NCBI GenBank assembly: GCA_036417435.1
Contig: CM070903.1
Location: 94,447,001 to 94,511,000 of the forward strand
DNA from: Inia geoffrensis
Taxonomy: Eukaryota > Chordata > Mammalia > Artiodactyla > Iniidae
DNA length: 64,000 nucleotides
Reading direction: 5' to 3'
The notes under the pieces were generated by a model. The model saw only the letters and a program-made list of their open reading frames with translations. It ran no database searches and was not told the origin of the DNA. Position 1 is the first letter of the stretch. The number at the start of each line of letters is the position of its first letter. A program made the position numbers and the translations under genes. This document shows, piece after piece, positions 36,497 through 46,994 of the stretch.

Positions 36497-36890
36497 TACA
36501 CAGAGATAAATACAATTGTCCATTCAGCACATAATTATAAAAAAATTGAAACCACCTAAATAACTAACATTATGTATATATTTTAAATAATTCTAATATA
36601 TCCATTTGATGAAATATTATGCACCCATTAAAAATCACATATTCCAAGAATGGTTAATAATACAGGGAAATGCTTACAAATAAATTTATGTGACATATGC
36701 TAGATACAAAATATTTCAACTTGTTACAAATATGAATGCAAATAAGATGAAAATGAAATAAACCAACATGTTAATATTAATTGTCTCTAGATGGTGGGAT
36801 TAGAAATAGATCTTTATTTTATCTTCTGTCTCTATTTTAAAATGTTATATAATATATTATTTTTGAATTCACAACATATGTTATAAAAAT

Positions 36891-37244
36891 AAAGGAGGCA
36901 AGGAATTTTCTAATCCATTTTTGAAGTTTCCACATAAATTTGTTTAAAATTAAAAAGTGCTAGTGCTTAAATCTGCAAGTTCTAATAGGAAAATTCACTT
37001 ATGTGAAGCAGCTCATTCCCTGATGATGTTAGATAAGTGAGGTGTTATTACAGTATTTCTAAAAGTTGTCTACCATCTGTGAGTTTATTTTTTAATTGTC
37101 TGTTGTTTTTCATATCTAAATTTAAAATTATTTTCACATATAAAGATCTATGACTTATGGTCATAGATAGCTTTTTTGATAGCTTGCATTCCTCCTGTTT
37201 TTGATTCCACCAAAACTATTCAACAATAAACTCCCTCTCCATAA
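36891..37244. other. Unassigned AT-rich sequence
   Basis: Nothing recognised. Confidence 0.4.
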
Positions 37245-37307
37245 TAATTGCAAAATATTTTCTCCATTGTACAGATGAATGAACTAAAGGCAGAGAGGTA
37301 TGTTAAT
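37245..37307 (-). repeat. MIR SINE fragment, antisense
   Basis: ttttctccattgtacagatg, aatgaactaaaggcagagag matches the reversed MIR core (ccattttacagatgaggaaa .. gaggcacagagagg). Confidence 0.6.
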
Positions 37308-37319
37308 ATACCTAGAACA

Positions 37320-37474
37320 GGGAACTCTTCTCAGTGTTATATGGTAGCCTGGATGGGAGGGGAGTTTGGGGAAGAAGGGATATATGTATACTTATGGCTG
37401 AGTTGCTTTTCTGTGCACCTGAAACTATCACAACATTGTTAATCAGCTATAGTCCAATATAAAATAAAACGTTT

Positions 37475-37506
<32 letters not shown>

Positions 37507-37510
37507 TATA
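37320..37510 (+). mobile_element. 5'-truncated L1 3' end with duplicated target site
   Basis: About 160 bp of the artiodactyl/cetacean L1 3' UTR: gggaactcttctcagtgtta, gatatatgtatacttatggc, gcacctgaaactatcacaac, tagtccaatataaaataaaa, then an A run that passes into (TA)n at 37491-37510. Flanks: atacctagaaca (37308-37319) and gtacctagaaca (about 37512-37523), so it is a separate, heavily truncated insertion. Confidence 0.85.
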
Positions 37511-37523
37511 TGTACCTAGAACA

Positions 37524-37864
37524 CAAAACAAGACATGCCAGGACCATGCTGGAGCCAGCTGTACTGGCTTCTAGGAGGCCATTCTGCACATCTTCCCCAA
37601 CTCATATCAGGGGTATCATATTATAGCTAGGAACTGGCCATCGTGTAATATTTACACCTAGGAAGTCCTCAAATACTACATTAGGGCTTTTTATTTTTTA
37701 CCTTTTTTTTTTTTTTTTTTTTTTTGCAGTGAGCTAGTTTACTAGCACACCACAGCATATACACAACAGTATGATTCTTCTAATTTTGCTTAATTAACTC
37801 AGGGCCAGGAGATATGTTAAGTAGTCAAAAAAGACGTCAGGCTTCACAGTGTAGAGCTTTGGAG
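37524..37864. other. Unassigned sequence with a T23 tract
   Basis: A T run at 37703-37725 looks like the reversed tail of a retroposon, but the following sequence (gcagtgagctagtttactag) matches no element I know. Confidence 0.4.
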
Positions 37865-37945
37865 TTAAAATGCTCACTGGTATTCCAAGCACCTAGAAGA
37901 GTGCCTGTATACCATAGGTGCTCAGTGAATATATGTTTCATGTGT
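37865..37945 (+). mobile_element. LINE L2 3' end, sense
   Basis: ccaagcacctagaagagtgc, ctgtataccataggtgctca, gtgaatatatgtttcatg matches the L2 terminus. Confidence 0.7.
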
Positions 37946-38084
37946 TTACCAGTTACCTGCAGATAAACTTTTCCCTAAGTCAACCATGCATCATCCTAAC
38001 TTCATCTATCAGTCTTCTTTAAAACCTTGTCTATTTTCATTTCTTTGTTTATAATTGTTGTCTTTCCATTAGTTCCTTAAGCTA

Positions 38085-38600
38085 TCGTCTTATTTCTATT
38101 CTCATGTTTCCAGGATCTACCCTTCACACCAACAATTCACAGGTCACCAGTAACTTCCTGATTAATAAGCACAATATTCTTTTCCTCTCTTAATTCCACA
38201 TCCTCTGGAACATTTTATACTGTTGATACTCTTTCCTGAAACTTCTTTCTCACTAGAACTTGAAGGCACTTGTGTATTATAATTGCATGTTCTACCATAT
38301 TTTATTTTGGCCATTTTATCTTGTTCTTTTCTTCACCTTCCAGACTAAAATAGGATTTGTACAATGTTCAGCAGTCATCCCTTTAAGCTTATTTCTTTGT
38401 GATTTCCATTCAAAAGAAATATGGCTTCATCTCTCACCTCTAATCCAAAACATTCACTTCTGTAAATTCCATCCAGTTCTTTCCTTAAGCTCAGTCAGAG
38501 ATTTCTAACTGCCTACTCTGACATTTCCATTTGTAAGTCTAGCCTTTACATCAAATTTGACTAAAACTAAATGTATTATCTTTTTTACCAATTCCTTTCC
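38085..38600 (+). mobile_element. LINE L2, sense, RT domain part
   Basis: aggtcaccagtaacttcctg, taagcacaatattcttttcc, ttttatactgttgatactct, ttcctgaaacttctttctca, aacattcacttctg.. and ctaaaactaaatgtattat follow the L2 coding order (..TSDL.., ..FDTVDH..L..). Separate from the L2 tail just upstream because the order is wrong for one copy. Confidence 0.6.
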
Positions 38601-39364
38601 TCAGGTAACTACTGTGTTTCTGTATGCTAAGCTGGGGGTGTTTCTCTTTTCCCTGTTGCTCTGGTAGGTCTCATCCACTAGGATATTTCCCAGCACAAAG
38701 TTTATATAAGGTTCCTACAAAATGAGTCAGTTGTCCTGCAGTACTACTTCCTCCAAGAAGTTCTCAGAAACAAATAAAATCAATTATTCATTTTTTTTCC
38801 CTAAGCATTATGTCTTCAATGTTGGCTCAGTCTACAAAAGCCAGTATCCTCTGTGATGCTGTTTTAGTTCTCTCCGTTGCAGGACACAGCACCCTGCAAG
38901 CATGGTAGGAGGCCAGTTAATTGAGCTTAATTGTGCACGGGTAACTTTGAAAATCTTAATTCCTCTGTTGAGAAATGACTAAGCATATTATTGAGAAATG
39001 GAATTATGAAATGTTTCCAGATCAAATTAAGCATCTACAGGTAAATTAATATAAAATTGGGCTTCAAAAGCTTACCTTAGGAAAAGCTGAATGAATTGTG
39101 CTCATTCTTTGAAATGTATTGATTTGTAAAACTAATATCCACTGTCTACAGAAGGCAATCCAGAACTGAAAATATTTTGGAAAAAAATACTTCTAAAGAT
39201 AAACAGGTCATTTTAAGATTAACCTTCACCATTAAGGGCTTCTGAAGAATGTCCATATCTATTCAATAATCATTTTGTTCATTAACTCATTGTGCATAGA
39301 ATTTTAACTCATGCTACAGGTGGTTTCAGGAATGATACGCATTTATGAAAGACAGTGTTAAATA
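38601..39364. other. Unassigned sequence
   Basis: No gene or repeat recognised. Confidence 0.4.
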
Positions 39365-39590
39365 CTAAGAAGCACTGAGGATTTGGAGTCAAGCAGTAGT
39401 CTGACTCTACCACTTAATTTCTGGGAGAACTTGGAGGATTCCTTGATTTCTCTAAACCCTAGTTTACAAACTGTAAAATTAGAGTAAGAAAGCTAATTTA
39501 CAGGGCTATTATGTGGATTAGAGATAAAGTACATAACATGCCTCTCTATAGTAGACTCTCAGTAAATTATATTTATTATTACTTATAAAG
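39365..39590 (+). repeat. MIR SINE, sense
   Basis: gaggatttggagtcaagcag, gtctgactctaccacttaat, ttctgggagaacttggagga, tacaaactgtaaaattagag, cagggctattatgtggatta and gtagactctcagtaaattat form a complete MIR. Confidence 0.85.
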
Positions 39591-39624
39591 CTAGAGAGTA
39601 TGAGCAGATAAATAGTAACAAAAT

Positions 39625-39636
39625 GCCCCTTACATC
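39625..39636. repeat. Left target-site duplication of antisense CHR SINE
   Basis: gccccttacatc, identical to 39848-39859. Confidence 0.9.
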
Positions 39637-39847
39637 TTTTTTTTTTTTTTTTTTTGCGGTACTTGGGCCTCTCACTGTTGTGGCCTCTCCCGTTGTGGAG
39701 CACAGGCTCCGGACGCGCAGGCTCAGCGGCCACGACTCACAGGCCCAGCCGCTCCGCGGCATGTGGGATCTTCCCGGACTGGGACACGAATCCGCGTCCC
39801 CTGCATCAGCAGGCAGACTCTCAACCACTGCGCCACCAGAGAAGCCC
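39637..39847 (-). mobile_element. CHR SINE, antisense, complete
   Basis: T run (reversed A tail) at 39637-39655, then gcggtacttgggcctctcac and the reversed CHR body to gcgccaccagagaagccc. Perfect 12-bp target-site duplication. The long ORFs on both strands here are translations of the SINE. Confidence 0.95.
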
Positions 39848-39859
39848 GCCCCTTACATC
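39848..39859. repeat. Right target-site duplication of antisense CHR SINE
   Basis: gccccttacatc, perfect match to 39625-39636. Confidence 0.9.
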
Positions 39860-39871
39860 GTAATGCCTAAA

Positions 39872-40335
39872 ACAACAGTTCTCAATTTTTTGGTCTTTGG
39901 ATTTTTTTAGACTCTTAAAAATTATGGAGTACTCCAAAGACTTTTTCTCATTTTGTATACACCTACGGATTACCATAATAGAAATTAAATTTTTAAAAAA
40001 TTAAAATATTTCTTTACTGCTTTATTTTTAAACAATAATGAATCTATTACATATCAATATTAACATATATTTATAAAAAAAAAATATTTTCAAAATCAAA
40101 ACTATTCAGTGAGAAGTGAATAGTGGCACTGGTTTACACTTTTGTAAGTGTCTTTAATGCTGGGCTTATTATAAGACAGCTGGGTTATCATATCTACTTC
40201 TACATTCAATCTGTTGGGATATGTTGTTTTGCTTGATATATTACAAGAAAATCTGTCCACACACAGATATGCAGTTGAAAGGATATCAGGCACTTTGAGG
40301 GATTCTCAGATCACACTTTGAAAACAGCTTGCCCG
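39872..40335. mobile_element. Charlie-type hAT non-autonomous transposon
   Basis: Left end cagttctcaattttttggtc with gactcttaaaaattatggag, gtactccaaagactttttct; centre attcagtgagaagtgaatag, tttgtaagtgtctttaatgc, ctgggcttattataagacag, tctacattcaatctgttggg; right end tcacactttgaaaacagctt. Terminal halves are inverted copies of a cagNgttctcaa-type hAT end. No transposase. Confidence 0.75.
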
Positions 40336-41754
40336 AAGTTAGTCAAGATAGTTTCTTGGAGGAAGTGAGTCATTAAGTCAATTCAACCATGATGAAGATG
40401 ACAACGGTGATAGTAACAATAACAACAATAATAAATGAATACTAATTGGCAGAAAAGCTACAAAGAAACATTCTAGGCAATGGTAACATCTATGGTGAAA
40501 GTTGAAATGTGGACTAGAACGTACCCAATGTAAAATATCATGAGGGAACCAGGTCAGGAGGGGTAATAGATCTGTACTGAAGAGAACTAAGAAAAAAAAG
40601 GAGATAAATTGGGGGGCTCAGAGGTGGAGGAAATGTGGGATGTGAAAGCTTCTGAATGCAATTGGGAATAAGCATACTTGTATTTATATTTTGTATTGAC
40701 TTGTATTTGTTTTCAAATTGTTTTGGATGAATAATCTTCTGCTGATGTTTCTGAGCAAAATGATTCATACTAGTGAAAGAAGAGTTTAATTATTCAGAAT
40801 AGTTAATAATACTGATGCTTAGGGTACATATAGAGGAGTCACAGATCACTTGAAGAAATTTTAGCACTCCCCCAGGATCTTCAGCCCATAGTTTGAGAAC
40901 AAAATATTTCTTCACAGAGCTAGATTTGGACAAAGAAAATGTCCCAGAGGGATTAGAACAAAGTGAAGATTGTGCCTCTCTTACATAAAACAATTCACCA
41001 TGACCAGAGTTATAAACAATCTTCACAGAAGATGTGAGGGATGAACAGTGGATGGATAAATGAAAGAAGCTAAGAGATGGATTGTGAATTTTTAATAGAA
41101 GAGCTAGGTAGAAGACATTGTTGGAGTTAAAATAAACCTCAAGAGAAAATGAACATCTCCTCTTGAATTTGCTTGGAAATACTAAGTTATCAACTCCTAA
41201 TAGAAATTTGAAAAGGAAAAATTAATAAATGGCAATCATTTGAAGTAGAGGGAGGTATTAAGATGGTGAATAAAAATAACCACTGCATACGAGATAATTT
41301 GAAACAGAAAGAAAATGATAGTAGAGAGTGCAGTAGGGGGTTGTTGCCTTAATCTGGGAGTGCAATAACAAAGCTGAAGGTTAAAGTCACCCTGAAGGCA
41401 GAATTATCTGAATTAGAGACTTGCTATGTAAAGACACAAAATCCAGGGAGGAAGTGGTAGAGGCAGGGAGGAGAGACTTCGTGATACAGATTTAGAAGTG
41501 ACCTTCTAATGAAATGAACCACCCAAGGCAATGCATGGAAAAAGAGACAGCCTCGAGTCCAAGGGTTAAATTTTAAGGAAAATCAAAATAAATTAACAAG
41601 AGCAATAAAGATGCAGAGGATGATAGGAAGTGGTTAAAAATCTAAGGGAGAAAATCTAGAAAGAAACAAGTAGTTTGGAGGACAGGGAGGGTTAAAAGAG
41701 CAAGAAATGACTCCTAGTGTCATTGGTATCTTGCTTATTTTCAGTGGAAATGCA
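40336..41754. other. Unassigned sequence
   Basis: About 1.4 kb with no recognised gene. 41420-41740 is purine-rich and may include reversed L2 (aatgactcctagtgtcattg resembles the gatgactcctaggtttttgg block), but order is not clear enough to call. Confidence 0.35.
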
Positions 41755-42180
41755 AATTCTTACCGAGCATTTACTATGTGCAGGGTAGTCTTTTAGGGGC
41801 TTTATATCAGTGTTACTCAAAACAGGGCCAGAGGACTACCACCATTCAGGGATCTATTCCCTATCAGTCTGACATGAGACAGGCACAGAAATGAGAGTAA
41901 CCTTTGCAAAATTTTATAGCAATTTGGCACAGTAACATCATCTGCTGAATCTAACCATAAAAATTTCTTTTGATTTTTCATTTAATTTTTCCTTAAGGAA
42001 AACAGTCCTTCCAAAAATGGTCCTTCACCAGAGATAGTCTGAAAAGCACAATTTCACAAGCTTTATCTAATTTATTTCTCTAAGCTATGCCATGAAGAAT
42101 TATTCTCATGCCCACGGTACAGGTGAAGAATTCAGGCACTGAGCAAACTCATACAACAATTAAGTGGTAAGAAATTTAAC
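41755..42180 (-). repeat. MIR SINE, antisense, split by a hAT insertion
   Basis: Left part 41755-41807: cgagcatttactatgtgcag, ggtagtcttttaggggcttt. Right part 42061-42180: ctttatctaatttatttctc, taagctatgccatgaagaat, tattctcatgcccacggtac, aggtgaagaattcaggcact, caattaagtggtaaga. Together they form one reversed MIR. Confidence 0.8.
41808..42060. mobile_element. hAT-type non-autonomous transposon inside MIR
   Basis: Begins cagtgttactcaaaacaggg, with tctgaaaagcaca near the other end as a decayed inverted end (about 10 further bases follow). The 8-bp flanks ctttatat (41800-41807) and ctttatct (42061-42068) differ at one position, as expected for an old hAT target duplication. Confidence 0.65.
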
Positions 42181-42195
42181 CTACATAGAAGGTTT
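42181..42195. repeat. Left target-site duplication of retroposed transcript
   Basis: ctacatagaaggttt, identical to 42482-42496. Confidence 0.9.
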
Positions 42196-42481
42196 TTTTT
42201 TTTTTTTTTAACTCAATCGCTTACTGCAGAGCTTTTTATTAATTTTTTTTTCATTTATACAAGTGACAGTGATTCATTTTTTAAATCTATGTTTATTAAG
42301 TTCTCAGTAACTGTTGTATCTCATTTTAGATGCTAGCAATGCAGCAGTGAATGACAGACAAAAAATACTTTCCTGAGGGCTTCCCTGCTGGTGCAGTCGC
42401 CGAGAGTCCGCCCGCCGATGCAGGGGGACACGGGTTCGTGCCCCGGTCGGGGAAGATACCACATGCCGCGGAGCGGCCGGG
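42196..42481 (-). mobile_element. Retroposed 3' end of a polyadenylated transcript (processed copy), antisense
   Basis: The plus strand starts with about 14 T directly after the left duplication. Read on the minus strand, the unit is a 5'-truncated RNA copy: antisense CHR SINE fragment, then an L2-like 3' end (cattcactgctgcattgcta .. aacttaataaacatag), then unique sequence with aataaa about 22 nt before the A tail. A perfect 15-bp duplication encloses all of it and the CHR fragment has no tail or duplication of its own, so the SINE was already in the source transcript. The insertion point ggttt/aaaa fits the L1 endonuclease preference. No coding sequence; source gene unknown. Confidence 0.75.
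42377..42481 (+). repeat. Partial CHR SINE (head only) within the retroposed unit
   Basis: gggcttccctgctggtgcag to catgccgcggagcggccggg; stops mid-body at the right target-site duplication, without an A tail. Confidence 0.9.
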
Positions 42482-42496
42482 CTACATAGAAGGTTT
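42482..42496. repeat. Right target-site duplication of retroposed transcript
   Basis: ctacatagaaggttt, perfect match to 42181-42195. Confidence 0.9.
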
Positions 42497-42839
42497 AAAA
42501 CAATGCATGAGGAGAAGGAAGGAGCAGCAAGGGAAGGACAGATTTTTCATAGAATATTACAGTACACTTTCAAAGTATAAAGAAAATATCACATGGGGAG
42601 AGAATCTTTCTAGTTTCCTTTGTGAGTACACAGCACATGGTTGAATATCTGTGGCCTAAATCACGAATGTTTATAGAACAATGATAAAACCAATCTGAAA
42701 ATTAAAAGAATGGTATTAATGTTGACTTGTGAGTTATTATTCTATTTCTCAAATATGTATTGAAGGCCTACTACATGTATGACATGCGGCTATGCTGAAA
42801 GGTGGGCCCTGGGGGAAGGAGATATTCTAATTGGGTGAA
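42497..42839. other. Unassigned sequence; weak reversed L2/MIR end near 42745-42800
   Basis: atgtattgaaggcctactac, atgtatgacatgcggctatg resembles a reversed L2 terminus. Confidence 0.4.
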
Positions 42840-42990
42840 GTTAAGTAGGTTGATAACTTTTCTAAGCCTCAGTTTCCGTATCTACATAATGGTAGTGATA
42901 ATAGAATCTTCCCCATTTGAGAGCTAAATGATGTGGTCCGTGTAAAACTCAGTGCAATGCCTGACTAATGCAAAGGCTCAAAAAATAAAA
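42840..42990 (+). repeat. MIR SINE fragment, sense
   Basis: tttctaagcctcagtttccg, tatctacataatggtagtga, tctgag-like block and aaactcagtgcaatgcctga follow the MIR core and tail. Confidence 0.75.
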
Positions 42991-45009
42991 ATAGAAATGA
43001 ATGAGGTGGGAGGAACGAGTGTACTCAGGAGCCTATATTTTCCCAAGAGGACTGGATAACCATATGGTTAGCTAGACTGTAAAATTCCCCAAGTGCTACT
43101 AAAAGCTCTAACTGAATTTGGTACTTTACCTTCCTTTTAATTCAGAATCAAGGATTTCAGCCATGCATAGACAGTTCAATCTGTTTGATTGATTCTCTTA
43201 CATCAAAGCTCATATAGGTGTTAATTGCTTGAAGTTGATCGGGAGATGTATCTGACTTGCTTGTAATGGACCTCTCTGGCACTCAATAATGTCTAGAGTA
43301 AATTCCTGTCTCTTCATACTCCTTTCTCTCTGATTCATCCTCATGTTTAACGCTGTCCACATGCCCCTGGGGAAACAGCCTAAGTCCCTTTCAAACCCAA
43401 CTCTGTAAGATGGTTACAAAATGGACAGAATTGTGCTTTAGGTCTGGAAAGAGAATTCCTAGACAGATCTTTACACTGTGGGAACCTGAGAGTCACCTGG
43501 GACCAATGCCTATCCCCAAAGATGATTTATCTCTGAAAATCTCTCTTTTATTGACATGTAGACACCAAAAAACTGATTATAACCAAGTTAAACTTTCTTT
43601 ATCCTTTGTAGATCCAACTCTTGTCTGGGCCAGGGAAATAGGAATTCTGCAATATAGACCACATCCAATTTTTGGCAAACAGTACAAATGCAAGGATCCA
43701 ATCAACTGCTAAACTCTACTGATTGGTACTTCTACCCTTACTGGTTCCTAAGAAAGATCAATAAAACATGCCTTGAGTTCCTGAGGTCTAGGTAATATTT
43801 GGGTCACAACATCCAACATTTTAATAGTTCAATCTTAGCTGGCTGAACTATTACAGGAGGAAGACATGCCAGTGTTTGAACAATAAAATACTCAAGGTTT
43901 AAAACTTTCCGGAAGCCATGTTGTTGTCTTAGTTATGAACATTTTGGCTTTTTAAATTTATTACTGTTTCTTTCTTTCTCTTGGCCTGTTTTCAGCTAGC
44001 TTAGAAGTACTTCACAAGTAACTAAGATACCTATATTACACTAAGTCCAAAGGGTAATTACAGCACATCAAAATTCCTACATGATTTATAAAAATACATT
44101 ATTGTAACTCTGAAATTTGCAATCAACTCATTACCACAGTGCCTAGCCTACATTAGTAGCTCTCTAAATATGTTAATTAATGCTAATTAATAAATATTGA
44201 TTTTTTAAAATTACTATTTAGGGTATGTATCTAAGAATTCTCATAGCAAAATATAATTTTGCATAGTCAATTTTCATCCACACATGCTAAAAAATAATTG
44301 CATCTAATACTTTTATTTTAAATAAAAGCTTAAAAATTCCCAATAACCCAGGATAACAGATTTATAAATAAGGTCCCTGATTATAATTTCTTTTTTAAAT
44401 AAAATAAAAATATGTATGTGACATTCTTACAAAAAAGTGCTGTTACAGTGTTTAACTCCAAATTATTTAAGACTAGCCTTTCACTCAAACCTGTTATAAA
44501 GACTCCTGAAATGGGTCTGTTTATGTCTTATCATTACCATAAAATTATCATAAATACAGTTATGGTAATAGTTTTACTTTTCTTCTTTAAGTGCAATCAG
44601 ACATTAATTTCTTCAGATTATTTCAGTTACTAGGAAAAAATGTGAATACAGAAAAGTTTGCCATACTTTCTCAGAATCTTATGTTCAACAAGAAATTAAA
44701 TAACCTCATTGGTCTAGATGCCACCTGTTTGTCAATCTCTGTTGACCTTAACAAACTCAAGAAGCAGAAAATTAGCATGTAAGCCTTCTGAGTAACCAAA
44801 TAAATGTCACAGAGTTTGTGCATTGTTATGCGAGAGTTGTCAGTCATTCTTGCCAAGCCTATTTGCTATGATATTCACATACCAACATGCATGTGCGTGA
44901 ACACGCACACCCACACACACACCTGAAAGGACTTGGGGATTTGGCTAATCCCCAGCAAAGTGGAAATAGAAAATTAGAATTTTCAGTGTAGTTAATTGAA
45001 AAGACACAC
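42991..45009. other. Unassigned sequence
   Basis: About 2 kb without a recognised gene. A possible L2/MIR tail lies at 44133-44175 (cacagtgcctagcctacatt) and a (CA)-rich tract at 44903-44923. The 100-codon plus ORF at 43410-43712 has no domain I recognise. Confidence 0.4.
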
Positions 45010-45095
45010 TGAAATTCATTCATTCACCCATTAAACAACGGTATTTTAACTGAGTTAAGCAATGAGCTGAGCATAAAGAATAAAACGGTGGGGCT

Positions 45096-45310
45096 GGGCT
45101 TCCCTGGTGGCGCAGTGGTTGAGAGTCCGCCTGCCGATGCAGGAGACACGGGTTCGTGCCCCGGTCCGGGTAGATCCCGCATGCCGCGGAGTGGCTGGGC
45201 CCGTGAGCCATGGCCGCTGAGCCTGCGCGTCCGGAGCCTGTGTTCCGCAACGGGAGAGGCCACAGCAGTGAGAGGCCCGCATACCAAAAAAAAAAAAAAA
45301 AAAAAAAAAA
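45096..45310 (+). mobile_element. CHR SINE, sense, first of a stacked pair
   Basis: gggcttccctggtggcgcag to gaggcccgcatacc and an A tail of about 25. Preceded by aaaacggtg (45082-45090), which recurs right after its tail (45307-45315, sharing A residues), giving its own target-site duplication. Confidence 0.95.
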
Positions 45311-45315
45311 CGGTG

Positions 45316-45527
45316 GGGCTTCCCTGGTGGCGCAGTGGTTGAGAGTCCGCCTGCCGATGCAGGAGACACGAGTTCATGCCCCGGTCCGGGAAGATCCCAC
45401 ATGCCACGGAGCGGCTGGGCCTGTGAGCCACGGCCGCTGAGCCTGCGTGTCCGGAGCCTGTGCTCCGCAATGGGAGAGACCACAACAGTGAGAGGCCCGC
45501 ATACCGCAAAAAAAAAAAAAAAAAAAA
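45316..45527 (+). mobile_element. CHR SINE, sense, second of a stacked pair
   Basis: gggcttccctggtggcgcag to gcccgcataccgc plus about 20 A. The sequence after it, aagaataagatggtg (45526-45540), matches aagaataaaacggtg (45076-45090) at 13 of 15 positions, so the outer flanks look like this SINE's duplication and the first SINE was inserted later in front of it. Confidence 0.93.
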
Positions 45528-46075
45528 GAATAAGATGGTGAACAAAACAGATACTGCTATAAGATCAAGTAGTTTAGTCTAGTAGGCATTCACTGGTAAT
45601 CTAATATATATACAAAACTGATGAACGCAACAATGCAAAAGTACAGAAAACTATAAGACTGAAAAAGGCGGGCAGCATCGGGCAGGTCAGGTGGAGAGAA
45701 TTAGGAAATACTTCCCTTATGAAGTGACTTTTGAACTGAAATTGGAAGATAGACAGGCATGAACTAGATAAAGGCATTGCAAGAACTCCAGGGAAAAAGG
45801 CTGAACAGCATATAGGAAAGCCCTAAGGCATGGGAGTATGGTTCAAGTGTCTGAAAGCAGATCCGTGTTAACTGAAGGGCAGAGATCATGAGGTAATGTG
45901 CTCTTTGGCAGAGCTGAAATGGCAGGGAATCTAGTGATGAAACTTACTTGGGATAGTAGGGTAGGATAGGCATTTGGGGTTATCCTAAGAACAATGGGAA
46001 GCCACTGAGAAGTAGACATATGAGGAAGAAATCCAGAAGAGCATGTTGTCGTTGAATTCAAAGGAAAAAGTTTTT

Positions 46076-46994
46076 CCAAAAAGGAGGGAGATCAAGTGAA
46101 ATAAAAACTAAAAACCACAATGGAGCTACTATCGCTAATCGATGTAAAAGCTCTCTTAGTGGAGGGGATCTGGTGAGAGCAATAGTGGAGTGGTGTGGAA
46201 GAGAGCATTCTGTCGCCTACCTAATGGCCACTGCCCTCTTTTTTCTTGTTGACAGAGCCTGTCTCCCACCACTGAAGCTAAAGATGCCTCCCTTGTAGCT
46301 AGAGAATGTATCCTAGTATTGGCCAGTGAAACCTAAGTGACGACTGCTGGTGGCTTCTTGAAAGGATTTTCTTCCTTAGTGAAATGAGAAACACTGAGAG
46401 ATAAAAACATGTCTTACGTGAGGACATATTCTTAGAACCACTGCAGCTGCCTTGTAACCATGAGGGGGAAGCCAAGATCACAGAGTATAACACCCTTGAA
46501 TTGTTGACTTAAACATGCATAAAAATGCATAGAAATCATCTGACATAGAAAATAAACCCTCATTTTAAAGTCACTTTTAGCTGGGCATTTAGTAGCTTGC
46601 TACCAAAAGAATCACATCTCAGTTAAGGGGATTAAGAACTGTCTGGGTGATAAAGAACTGGAAACAGAGTTTAGATTGCTCTTGGAAATGACTGAAATAT
46701 TGAGGGGTGGGGAAGTTGCGGGAACTGGAGTTTGGGGAGAGATGTGGATTTTTTTTTTTTTTGGTTTTCTTTTGTTTGTTTGGTTAGTTTTTAAGAGGGA
46801 AAAGATTTGAATATACTTAAGTGATGATTGCAAGGATACAATACTTAGGAGAAGATAAATGATACAGAGGAAAAAAGAATCAAGTGTAGCATAAGCTTAC
46901 TGAAACTGAAAAAAAAATGATATGTACAGCTCCACAGGACACAGGATATCTCTTCTTCCTTAAAACACTTTCTTTCTTTCTTTTTTTGACATTC
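46076..46994. other. Unassigned sequence; possible old repeat at 46195-46520
   Basis: 46200-46500 (gcctacctaatggccactgc .. gcagctgccttgtaaccatg .. gggggaagccaagatcacag) resembles an old dispersed element but I cannot name it. A T run lies at 46749-46762. Confidence 0.35.

Larger units (their letters stand above)
36035..36890 (+). mobile_element. L1M LINE 3' end, sense, host of a CHR SINE
   Basis: tgacccactaattccacttc and caggaacttattatcagaaa (..DPAIPLLGI.. codons), then after the SINE tgaaaccacctaaataacta, atatccatttgatgaaatat, tatgcacccattaaaaatca, and gtctctagatggtgggatta: the end of ORF2 and 3' UTR of an L1M. Confidence 0.75.
45010..46075 (-). mobile_element. LINE L2, antisense, host of two CHR SINEs
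   Basis: 45010-45090 is the reversed L2 tail (attcattcattcacccatta). After the SINEs: agatggtgaacaaaacagat, acttcccttatgaagtgact, tttgaactgaaattggaaga, aagccctaaggcatggga, gggttatcctaagaacaatg, ggaagccactgagaagtaga and acatatgaggaagaaatcca follow the reversed L2 order. Confidence 0.8.

Noticed and set aside
42377..42481. Independent truncated CHR SINE insertion
   Set aside because: It has no A tail and no duplication of its own; its broken edge coincides with the right copy of the duplication that also bounds the T tract at 42196, so it is part of the larger retroposed unit.
45024..45545. 173- and 142-codon minus ORFs and several plus ORFs
   Set aside because: They translate the two GC-rich CHR SINEs and their poly-A/poly-T tails (poly-Phe or poly-Lys). 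The same peptide appears at every other CHR copy (36195-36530, 39518-39910, 51786-52281).
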